Shown piece by piece: positions 1 through 5,910 of a stretch of 7,163 bases of DNA. A program made the translations under genes and the position numbers. The first letter of the stretch is position 1, and each line of letters opens with the position of its first letter. Source of the DNA: Cyanobacteria bacterium OH_PDB_112. Lineage in GTDB: Bacteria; Cyanobacteriota; Vampirovibrionia; Gastranaerophilales; CAJFVJ01. The notes under the pieces are model-generated. The model was not told where the DNA came from, made no database searches, and was given only the letters and a program-made list of their open reading frames with translations. The stretch covers positions 1 to 7,163 of the forward strand of contig JAEWLZ010000014.1 of the NCBI GenBank assembly GCA_023457295.1, written 5' to 3'.

Positions 1-785
1 GTCATATAAGCGTGCTTAACGGGTTAATTTTGTCTCGCGCAGAAGGTGTTTTTTTTGAGCCTGAATATGACCTTGATTTTGGTGTTGCAATGCCCATATC
101 AGTAGATTTGATAAAACAAAAACTTGAAGAATTCCCTGACATAAAAGCTGTGATAATTACAAATCCAACATATGAAGGGAATGTGTCTGATATCGTATCT
201 ATTGCCCAAATTTGTAGCAAATATGGCATTATTTTTATTGTTGATGAAGCACACGGAGCATTATGGAATTTTTCCGAAAAACTCCCTACTCAGTCCATAG
301 AACTTGGCGCGGATGCAGTTGTGCAGTCTTTACACAAAACTGCGGGCGCTCTTACTCAAGGGGCGATTTTGCATTTGGCAAAAAATAGTAAAATTATTCC
401 CGAAAAAGTGCAGCAGTCATTGAACCTTATAAACTCAACTTCTCCGTCTTATTTGCTTCTTGCAAGTGTTGAGAGTGCAGTTGATTTTTTAACTTCAAAA
501 AAAGGACAAAAAGAACTTGATGCTACTCTTGAAAATATTATTAAAATTAGAAAAAAACTAAGCCTGCTTAAAGGGGTAAAACTTCTTGAGAACGGAGATT
601 TTACAAAGATATTTTTGAATGTTGAAGGTCTTTCAGGATTTGAACTATCTGAAAAACTTTATGAATTTAAAATTGAGGATGAACTTGCAAACGAAAAAGG
701 TGTTTTGCTTCTTTGCGGTATCGGAACAACCAAAAAGAAACTTGAAAAGTTATATAAGTCAATTAAGAAGATAGCTTCAATTTAA
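1..785 (+). CDS. Orn/Lys/Arg decarboxylase-family PLP enzyme, 5'-truncated by the window, lacking the usual C-terminal domain
   Basis: This is a fold-type I PLP decarboxylase of the SpeA/YaaO kind, which makes polyamine precursors from arginine, lysine or ornithine in the cytoplasm. The frame is open to the window edge. The first full codons read H-I-S-V-L-N-G-L, matching the family's N-x-H-K-S motif whose His stacks on PLP, so the GTG at 12 is internal and the true start lies upstream. Further along are a VDEAHGA motif (the Asp contacts the PLP ring nitrogen) and SLHKTAGALTQ. The Lys of that last motif, codon 336-338, is the expected Schiff-base lysine. About 148 residues follow it, ending with the small-domain pattern of the family (GIGTTKKKLEKLYKSI). 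The OKR C-terminal domain of about 100 residues, with its PYPPGIP segment, is absent. The TAA at 783-785 overlaps the end of the convergent gene. Substrate cannot be told. Family is fairly sure; activity is uncertain. Confidence 0.85.
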   Translation, partial: HISVLNGLILSRAEGVFFEPEYDLDFGVAMPISVDLIKQKLEEFPDIKAVIITNPTYEGNVSDIVSIAQICSKYGIIFIVDEAHGALWNFSEKLPTQSIELGADAVVQSLHKTAGALTQGAILHLAKNSKIIPEKVQQSLNLINSTSPSYLLLASVESAVDFLTSKKGQKELDATLENIIKIRKKLSLLKGVKLLENGDFTKIFLNVEGLSGFELSEKLYEFKIEDELANEKGVLLLCGIGTTKKKLEKLYKSIKKIASI

Positions 786-1493
786 ATCATATATTACATA
801 GGGACAATGATTATGAGAAATTATTGAATGAATCTTATCTTTAGAATTTATATCTTGTATTTCAAAGTCGGATTGTATTCCAGATAATGATGTTGGAACA
901 AATCTTTCTGTAATATTCAAATAATGTTTATTTTCTGTCGCATCTGAAATTACAGAAACACCAATTTCCCCACTTTTCCTGCCAGCTATTATTGATTTTG
1001 TCATACCGATTTTTTCAGATATATCATTAATAGTACCGCTTAGCGCATTTAATAATTTATTTGAATTTTCGTCAGGGAAATCTTTGCTCATTGAATCTCC
1101 CCCCGTCATAAATATTTCCAATGGAGATTTACTATCAGCTTTTAGTTGTTTGGCTTGTTCAAATATTGTGTTTTTGATGTCTTGCAACCTTGACATAGTC
1201 CCCTCGTAAGGAGAAAGATGATATAAGTTCAAAAGTTTTCTTACAGGATTTATAATTGATAGCACAACACAATTGTATGCTTCTAAAGTAGCTGCTCGAG
1301 GCTGTTGAATTACAGCATTTTCTATTAACCATTCATATTTATGAAAACCACCCGTATAAGTATTCCCGGCATTTGGCATTTCAGGTAATTTTTTATAAAT
1401 TTTTTGAAAATAATCAAGATTAGTACAATAAATACCTGAACCAAAAGAAGATGATTTATTATATGAATTATTCCTATGGAGTTGCAAATTCAT
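777..1493 (-). CDS. Orphan CheD-like protein (putative glutamine deamidase fold)
   Basis: This 238-residue protein has no obvious signal peptide or membrane segment. Residues about 60-195 resemble CheD, which deamidates glutamines on chemoreceptors. Thr69, Cys75 and His92 keep the spacing of the Thr21/Cys27/His44 triad of Thermotoga CheD as I recall it (6 and 17 residues). The loop between Cys and His also matches (NPVRK here, DPVAK in CheD). A GGDSM motif at 131-135 sits where CheD has GGASM, and AGRKSGEIGVSV (170-181) falls where CheD has its GGNRARSV strand. An N-terminal extension of about 60 polar residues (Asn/Ser-rich) and a C-terminal tail of about 45 residues have no CheD counterpart. 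The start is ATG 1493 with AAAGG six bases upstream. No chemotaxis gene is nearby; mutS2 lies 102 bases upstream on the same strand. Family assignment is inference from motifs; the substrate is unknown. Confidence 0.68.
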   Translation of the reverse strand: MNLQLHRNNSYNKSSSFGSGIYCTNLDYFQKIYKKLPEMPNAGNTYTGGFHKYEWLIENAVIQQPRAATLEAYNCVVLSIINPVRKLLNLYHLSPYEGTMSRLQDIKNTIFEQAKQLKADSKSPLEIFMTGGDSMSKDFPDENSNKLLNALSGTINDISEKIGMTKSIIAGRKSGEIGVSVISDATENKHYLNITERFVPTSLSGIQSDFEIQDINSKDKIHSIISHNHCPYVIYDLN

Positions 1494-1499
1494 AAATTA

Positions 1500-1504
1500 C
1501 CTTT
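1500..1504 (-). promoter_or_regulatory. Ribosome binding site of the CheD-like gene
   Basis: AAAGG lies on the minus strand with six bases to the ATG at 1493. It fixes this start. It contrasts with mutS2 and the TPR gene, which have no usable Shine-Dalgarno site. Confidence 0.6.
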
Positions 1505-1549
1505 GCTAAGACTTATTTCTATCTTTTTTAAATTAGGTAAAAAATAAAA

Positions 1550-1578
1550 TTGACTGTTTTGATATATATATTTAATAT
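1550..1578 (+). promoter_or_regulatory. Possible promoter antisense to the mutS2 3' end
   Basis: TTGACT (1550-1555) and TATAAT-like TAATAT (1573-1578) are separated by 17 bases on the plus strand. They lie in the 102-base gap between mutS2 and the CheD-like gene. Transcription would run into mutS2 in antisense. The gap is so AT-rich that a chance match is quite possible. Confidence 0.25.
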
Positions 1579-1595
1579 TTTTTTACATTTTAAAA

Positions 1596-3947
1596 TTATT
1601 TCAAATCTACCATCGTAACCCCATCAGAGCCCTCACCTTCTTCTCCGGGGCGGAACTTTTTAACATAAGGTGAATCTTTAAGGTAATTTCTCACAGCTTC
1701 TTTCAATACTCCTGTACCGTGTCCGTGAATTATACATATGCTTGACAATCCGCCCAATGCTGCGCTGTCAAGGTACTTTTCGAGCATATCAAGGGCTTCT
1801 TCAACTCTTATACCTCGAAGACTCAAATCATGCGGAATATGCTCCCGTTTCAGTTTTGGTGATTTTGAGATTTTAGGTTGAGGTGCTTGCAAATTTTTCG
1901 AAGCTTTCGCTACTTTATCTTTTTTCACAAAAGTTTTGATAAGTCCTATTTGGACTTTTACATTATTTTTTTTATCGGGAAGCTCAACTATAACAGCAGG
2001 CTGATTAATATCTTTTAATAGTACTGTGTCACCTGTTTTTACAGTATTCCAGTCAAGTTCTTTGAATTTAGGCATAAGTTCGTTTTCTTCTCTGGCAAAA
2101 TCAGTCCTTATGTCAGATTCAATTTTATTAAGCTTTGCAGCTGCTCTACGTGTAAGTTTTTCACTTTTTTGAGCATAAATCTCTTGCATAATAATTTTAA
2201 TTTCATTACGGGCATTGTCCAAATCACCTTGAAACTTGCGCTTGTATGCACTCAAAGTTTTTGTCTTTTGTTCTTTTAAATTTGCCAGTCTTATTTCGTA
2301 TTCTTCTTTTATTTTTTCGGACTCTTCACGTTTTTGCTTGGCTATTTCATTGTTTGCGCTTAGTTCACGTTGAATTTTTTGGAGTCCTTCAAGAACTTTA
2401 CCCGTATTATCTTTTATATTGAAATAAATATTTTTTGCATTCCGAATTATTTCTTTATCAATGCCCAAATTTTCTGCTATAAAAAGGGCATTACTGCTGC
2501 CGGGCAATCCGATATTTAGTTTATAAGTAGGTTTTAAGGTTTCAGAATCAAATTCTACCGAAGCATTTTCATAGCGCTCGTGTTCAAACGCAAGCGCTTT
2601 AAGTGTCCCATAATGGGTAGTGATAAGAGTTTTCGAACCTTTATTATGCAAAAATTCAAGTACAGCCTGAGCAAAAGCCGAACCTTCATTAGGGTCTGTC
2701 CCTACTCCAATTTCATCAAGCAGAACAACCGTATCATTATTGGAATTATTCAAAATTTCGCGCAAATTGTTTATATGCCCTGAAAAGGTGGAAAGACTTT
2801 GCATTACACTTTGTTCATCCCCAATGTCAGCAAAAATCTTATTAAAAGGATACACGGAAGCTTCTGTACAAGGAATGTGCATTCCTGCTTTCGTCATAAG
2901 CAGCAAAAGCCCTAAAGTTTTGAGTGTGACAGTTTTGCCGCCAGTATTCGAGCCTGTAATAATCAATGTATCAAAATTTTTACCGAGTTCGATATCATTT
3001 GGTACAACTTTATCTAAAAGCTGCAATAAAATCGGATGTTTAGCACTTTTTAGTCGAATTATTTTTTCTTTATTAAGTTGCGGTTCTATTCCCTTTAAAG
3101 TTACCGAATAATGAGCTTTTGCAAAAATAAAATCTATTTCTGACAATATTTTGATACTGGCCAAAAGTTCATCAGAAATGTTTCTTACCATTAAAGATAA
3201 ATTAGTAAGAATTTCCTTTATTTCAGCTTCAATCAAAAGTTCTGTTTCTTTTATGCCATTTGCTATTGGTATGATTTGTTTAGGCTCAACAAAAATAGTC
3301 GCTCCGCTTGAAGATATATCGTGCACGATTCCTTTAACATGAGATTTATTTTCGATTTTTACGGCAAGTACATATCTACCACCTCGCATTGTTGGTATTG
3401 TTTCTTGCAAAAAAGTTGTGTGCTGATTTATAACTTCCGAAAGTTTTTGTTTTAGGTTAACATTTTGGTCACGAAGTGCATCATTAAGACTTTTAAGTTT
3501 GGGAGACGCATCTTCTTTAATTTTACCTGTCGGAGTAAATTTTGATAAAATATGTTCTTCAATCTCTTTATCGACAAAAATTTTCTCTGCAAGATGTGTC
3601 ATATTTGGTGATTGAACAGAGTTTTTTTTAATAAAATTTGCCAAATTTCTCGATGAATGAAGCGTTTTACCAATTTCCACAAGTTCTTCTTCTGACAAAA
3701 CTTTGTGTATGATAGTCATTTTAATATATTCTTCTATATCAAAAATATCATCAAAAGTAGGTATTAGGAGCATATCTAAAAACCATTTGGCTTCGGAAGT
3801 AAGAGAAAGTTCTGTTTTAATTTTATTCAAATCTGTATAAAATTGGATTTTTTCGCAACGGTCTTTGCCTTTTGTTGTTTTTGCAAAAGTTTTAAGCGTT
3901 TCGATTATATTTTGCCATTCAAGGACTTTTAATGTTTTTTCGTTCAT
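1596..3947 (-). CDS. mutS2: Endonuclease MutS2 (MutS-like ATPase with Smr domain)
   Basis: MutS2 is a homodimeric ATPase that suppresses homologous recombination in some bacteria and splits collided ribosomes in Bacillus. This copy is full length (783 residues). It has an N-terminal lever and clamp region to about 310, Walker A GSNTGGKT (332-339), the STFSGH signature (386-391), Walker B VVLLDE (407-412) and the TTHY switch (443-446). A charged coiled coil spans about 515-625, a KOW-like region about 635-675, a linker rich in Lys/Pro/Ser about 676-705, and Smr about 706-783 with HGHGTG (741-746). The MutS mismatch-recognition domain is absent, as expected. The Smr motif usually written LDLRG reads LSLRG (708-712), so Asp is replaced by Ser. 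No Shine-Dalgarno precedes ATG 3947; an extended -10 ends six bases upstream. It is divergent from the TPR gene. Identity is secure. Confidence 0.97.
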   Translation of the reverse strand: MNEKTLKVLEWQNIIETLKTFAKTTKGKDRCEKIQFYTDLNKIKTELSLTSEAKWFLDMLLIPTFDDIFDIEEYIKMTIIHKVLSEEELVEIGKTLHSSRNLANFIKKNSVQSPNMTHLAEKIFVDKEIEEHILSKFTPTGKIKEDASPKLKSLNDALRDQNVNLKQKLSEVINQHTTFLQETIPTMRGGRYVLAVKIENKSHVKGIVHDISSSGATIFVEPKQIIPIANGIKETELLIEAEIKEILTNLSLMVRNISDELLASIKILSEIDFIFAKAHYSVTLKGIEPQLNKEKIIRLKSAKHPILLQLLDKVVPNDIELGKNFDTLIITGSNTGGKTVTLKTLGLLLLMTKAGMHIPCTEASVYPFNKIFADIGDEQSVMQSLSTFSGHINNLREILNNSNNDTVVLLDEIGVGTDPNEGSAFAQAVLEFLHNKGSKTLITTHYGTLKALAFEHERYENASVEFDSETLKPTYKLNIGLPGSSNALFIAENLGIDKEIIRNAKNIYFNIKDNTGKVLEGLQKIQRELSANNEIAKQKREESEKIKEEYEIRLANLKEQKTKTLSAYKRKFQGDLDNARNEIKIIMQEIYAQKSEKLTRRAAAKLNKIESDIRTDFAREENELMPKFKELDWNTVKTGDTVLLKDINQPAVIVELPDKKNNVKVQIGLIKTFVKKDKVAKASKNLQAPQPKISKSPKLKREHIPHDLSLRGIRVEEALDMLEKYLDSAALGGLSSICIIHGHGTGVLKEAVRNYLKDSPYVKKFRPGEEGEGSDGVTMVDLK

Positions 3948-3953
3948 AAAAAG

Positions 3954-3962
3954 ATTATATCA
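3954..3962 (-). promoter_or_regulatory. Extended -10 promoter of mutS2, predicting a leaderless mRNA
   Basis: On the minus strand the sequence is TGATATAAT, a perfect extended -10. Six bases (CTTTTT) then lead to the mutS2 ATG. The usual -10 to start-point distance puts transcription initiation at or next to the A of the ATG. The best -35 position (CAGAAT) is a poor match, as extended -10 promoters allow, and it overlaps the opposite promoter. Confidence 0.65.
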
Positions 3963-3980
3963 GCAAAATACCTCTCATTC

Positions 3981-3989
3981 TGTTATAAT
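3981..3989 (+). promoter_or_regulatory. Extended -10 promoter of the TPR gene, predicting a leaderless mRNA
   Basis: TGTTATAAT is a perfect extended -10, and six bases (CAAGGT) separate it from the ATG at 3996. Initiation would fall at the start codon. The AAGG just before the ATG is one base away from it, too close to act as a Shine-Dalgarno. The -35 position (3961-3966, CAGCAA) is poor and overlaps the TG of the mutS2 promoter. Confidence 0.65.
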
Positions 3990-3995
3990 CAAGGT

Positions 3996-4919
3996 ATGAT
4001 TAAGGAAAAACTAGCAAAACTTATAGAATCATTGCGCGCAAACCCAAATAACCATGATAAACGCCGACAATTGGCGTTTTTGCTATTGGATACAGAAGCT
4101 TATGAAGAAGCCTTAAAACAGCTGAACTTTCTTGTGACTATTTTTCCTAAAGATGCTGTTCTGCATTATAAAATAGGTATAGCCTATGACGGTCTCAGAA
4201 TGTTTGATGTGGCAGAAAAGTCTTATCTGCGGGCAATAGAGATTTCTCCAAACGACCCTGATTACAACTATAACCTTGCATCAGTTTATGATAAAAAAGG
4301 TGAAGCTGATAAAGCAATAGAGTTTTATAAAATTACAATAGGTCTTGATCCTGCCGATTCCAATTCGCATTTTAATATTGCTTTGCAATATATAAAAAAA
4401 GGCGATTCGGATACTGCAATAGAACATTTGCAAGAGACTTTAAGACTTAATTCAAATGATGTTTATGCTTATTTTTATCTTGCACAAGAATTCCAAAAAC
4501 AAGGATTGACAGATATTGCTGTTGAAAACTATCAAAAAGTTATTTCAATTAGCCCTGATTATAGTTGGGCATATTACAATCTGGGTTGTATAGCGCTTGG
4601 TCAATATGAAATTGATAAAGCTAAAGCATATTTTAAAAAAACTATTGAAACAAATCCTAAAGACGCCCAAGCAGCAAGGGTTTTGGCGACAATTTATCTT
4701 AAAGAAGGTCATGCCCAAAAAGCTTTAGATTTAATTAATAAGACCCTTGAAAATAATGAAATTACAGGTGATATTCATATCTGTTTGGCACAAATTTATC
4801 AAAAAATGGGTGAAAATTCAAAAGTTATAGACAATTTAGAAAAAGCTCTAAATAGTAATAAAACCTTATCTATACCTATGCAAATGGTAAAGAAAAAATT
4901 AAAAGAATTGAAAAAATAA
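3996..4919 (+). CDS. Tetratricopeptide-repeat (TPR) protein
   Basis: The 307-residue protein is almost entirely TPR repeats with a regular 34-residue period: about 19-52, 53-86, 87-120, 121-154, 155-188, 189-222, 223-256 and a weaker eighth at 257-290. Typical repeat features are visible, such as Y-N-L-A-x-x-Y/G-x-x-D-K-A-I-x-x-Y and P-x-D at repeat ends. There is no signal peptide or membrane segment and no fused enzymatic domain, so it is probably a cytoplasmic scaffold that binds protein partners. A Lys-rich tail (KKKLKELKK) ends it. It begins at ATG 3996 directly behind an extended -10, divergent from mutS2. The partner and process are not evident from the sequence, and TPR proteins of this kind cannot be assigned a role by similarity alone. 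Confidence 0.92.
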   Translation: MIKEKLAKLIESLRANPNNHDKRRQLAFLLLDTEAYEEALKQLNFLVTIFPKDAVLHYKIGIAYDGLRMFDVAEKSYLRAIEISPNDPDYNYNLASVYDKKGEADKAIEFYKITIGLDPADSNSHFNIALQYIKKGDSDTAIEHLQETLRLNSNDVYAYFYLAQEFQKQGLTDIAVENYQKVISISPDYSWAYYNLGCIALGQYEIDKAKAYFKKTIETNPKDAQAARVLATIYLKEGHAQKALDLINKTLENNEITGDIHICLAQIYQKMGENSKVIDNLEKALNSNKTLSIPMQMVKKKLKELKK

Positions 4920-4974
4920 GTTAAAGTATTGTAATATTTTTATAATTTCTGTAAATTTTTTCAAGACATTGGGT

Positions 4975-5003
4975 TTGTAACATTATAGTAGTTTAGGTAT
5001 GGT
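4975..5003 (+). promoter_or_regulatory. Weak candidate promoter of the MTP18-like gene
   Basis: The 105-base gap after the TPR gene holds TTGTAA (4975-4980) and TATGGT (4998-5003), 17 bases apart, each four of six to consensus. A start near 5010 would give a leader of about 15 bases. No Shine-Dalgarno is seen before ATG 5025 (the bases are TATTAAATATATAAAAT). Another TATAAT at 4941-4946 has no good -35. Confidence 0.25.
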
Positions 5004-5024
5004 CAGGTATTAAATATATAAAAT

Positions 5025-5762
5025 ATGATAAATCCAGTTGAATCGTCAAACAATGGGCAAATTCATACACAAAAGGCTTCTAAGCCTGTAGATGTTTATT
5101 CTGAAACGCCTATAAGGCTTTTAGGATTTACAAATGAACTTGGTGCCGCGATTTCGCCGATTATAGGTCCTGTCGGAGAACTTATAAGTTATGCTCCTGC
5201 TTTGAGTTATATTGCTATGGACACAAGTGATAAATATCAAAGAGGCTATAATAATGATGAAAAATCCAAAAAGCCTTGTCATAAAAGGGCTACGACACAA
5301 CTTATTTTTCAGATGATGGCGAGCGTTATTTTTCCGACTGCGGCTGTAAAAGGTGCACAAATTTTAGGAAATAAAGTTATTGATAGTCATCCTTTAAATC
5401 CAACTAAGAATTCTGTTAAAAATTTTATAACTAAAAACAAAACTTTGAATAATATTATTTCTAAATTTTCTGATAAACCCCATGCAGAACCTAAAGGCAG
5501 ATATTCAAAACAAATAAAAGCTCTTAGAAATTTTGCCGAAAAATTTGGTACTGTTTTAGATTATATTACAGTTATACCTGCTGTTGTGAAAAAACAAGCA
5601 CAAAAATCAGGTAAACCAATTCCGCCTAAATCCGGTTTGCGTAATATGGGATCTGCTGCCATAGGTCTTGCAGCGCTTAGTCTTGCAATTAAACCAATTG
5701 ACCATTTCTCAGAACATATTATTTCAAAATTTGTAAAACCTACAATTGAAACTCATTTGTAA
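5025..5762 (+). CDS. MTP18/MTFP1-like membrane protein (bacterial relative of mitochondrial fission process protein 1)
   Basis: This 245-residue protein has a polar N-terminus (1-22) and hydrophobic stretches at about 41-65, 92-115 and 208-224, suggesting an inner-membrane protein. Three blocks match eukaryotic MTFP1 as I remember it. Block one is D-x-Y-x-x-T-x-x-R-x-L-G-x-x-N-E-x-G-x-A (23-41), followed by S-Y (55-56), S-Y (61-62), D66, D-K (69-70) and G74. Block two is Q-x-x-A-S-V-x-x-P (96-104). Block three is G-L...K-P-I-D (214-226), ending near K-P (238-239). Between blocks two and three lies an added Lys-rich segment of about 90 residues (115-205). MTFP1 sits in the mitochondrial inner membrane and affects fission and respiration; the role in a bacterium is unknown. 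It follows the TPR gene on the same strand and overlaps a convergent small gene by 23 bases. Family membership is inference. Confidence 0.68.
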   Translation: MINPVESSNNGQIHTQKASKPVDVYSETPIRLLGFTNELGAAISPIIGPVGELISYAPALSYIAMDTSDKYQRGYNNDEKSKKPCHKRATTQLIFQMMASVIFPTAAVKGAQILGNKVIDSHPLNPTKNSVKNFITKNKTLNNIISKFSDKPHAEPKGRYSKQIKALRNFAEKFGTVLDYITVIPAVVKKQAQKSGKPIPPKSGLRNMGSAAIGLAALSLAIKPIDHFSEHIISKFVKPTIETHL

Positions 5763-5910
5763 TTACTGCAGAATCAACGATATAAAATTTCTCAGTAATG
5801 TCTACAATTGCCCACCTGATAATGTTTTGTCCTTTAAAATAGTTCAAGACATAATCTGTTGAAATATTATCAGTTTTTGGCATTTTGAATTGCTTGTTTA
5901 CAACTTTCAT
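5740..5910 (-). CDS. Small protein of 56 residues, translationally coupled to glmS
   Basis: The reading frame begins at ATG 5910-5908, whose A is also the last base of the glmS TAA (TAATG), and ends at TAG 5742-5740. The protein starts MKVVNKQFKMPKTDN and has an alternating hydrophobic core (NIIRWAIVDITEKFYIVDSA), which looks like two or three beta strands after a short helix (YVLNYF). There is no signal peptide or membrane segment. No clear Shine-Dalgarno precedes it, so re-initiation by ribosomes finishing glmS is the likely way it is translated. The frame fills the space between glmS and the convergent MTP18-like gene and overlaps the latter's last 23 bases. I do not recognise a family. 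A shorter form could start at Met10 (5883). That it is a real gene is inference from position, protein-like composition and the stop/start overlap. Confidence 0.6.
   Translation of the reverse strand: MKVVNKQFKMPKTDNISTDYVLNYFKGQNIIRWAIVDITEKFYIVDSAVITNEFQL

Noticed and set aside
12..14. GTG as the start of the decarboxylase
   Set aside because: The in-frame codons before it (H-I-S) continue the conserved PLP-binding motif, so the gene begins outside the window.
2..229. Minus-strand frame inside the decarboxylase
   Set aside because: It is antisense to conserved decarboxylase motifs.
771..782. GAAG/CTTC inverted repeat near the decarboxylase stop as a terminator
   Set aside because: The stem is only four base pairs, lies inside coding sequence, and has no T-run.
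1561..1575. TA dinucleotide run between mutS2 and the CheD-like gene as a repeat element
   Set aside because: It is about ten bases long in a very AT-rich gap, within chance expectation.
2580..3342. Plus-strand open frames inside mutS2 (2580-2783, 2740-3111, 3151-3342)
   Set aside because: They are antisense to strongly conserved MutS2 ATPase and clamp coding sequence, show no family features and have no ribosome sites.
3971..3976. GAGAGG on the minus strand as a ribosome site for mutS2
   Set aside because: It lies 23 bases from the ATG, too far for Shine-Dalgarno pairing, and upstream of the -10 box.
3991..3994. AAGG as a ribosome site for the TPR gene
   Set aside because: Only one base separates it from the ATG, too close to position a ribosome.
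5121..5360. Minus-strand frame inside the MTP18-like gene
   Set aside because: It lies opposite the conserved MTP18-like blocks and has an unlikely composition.
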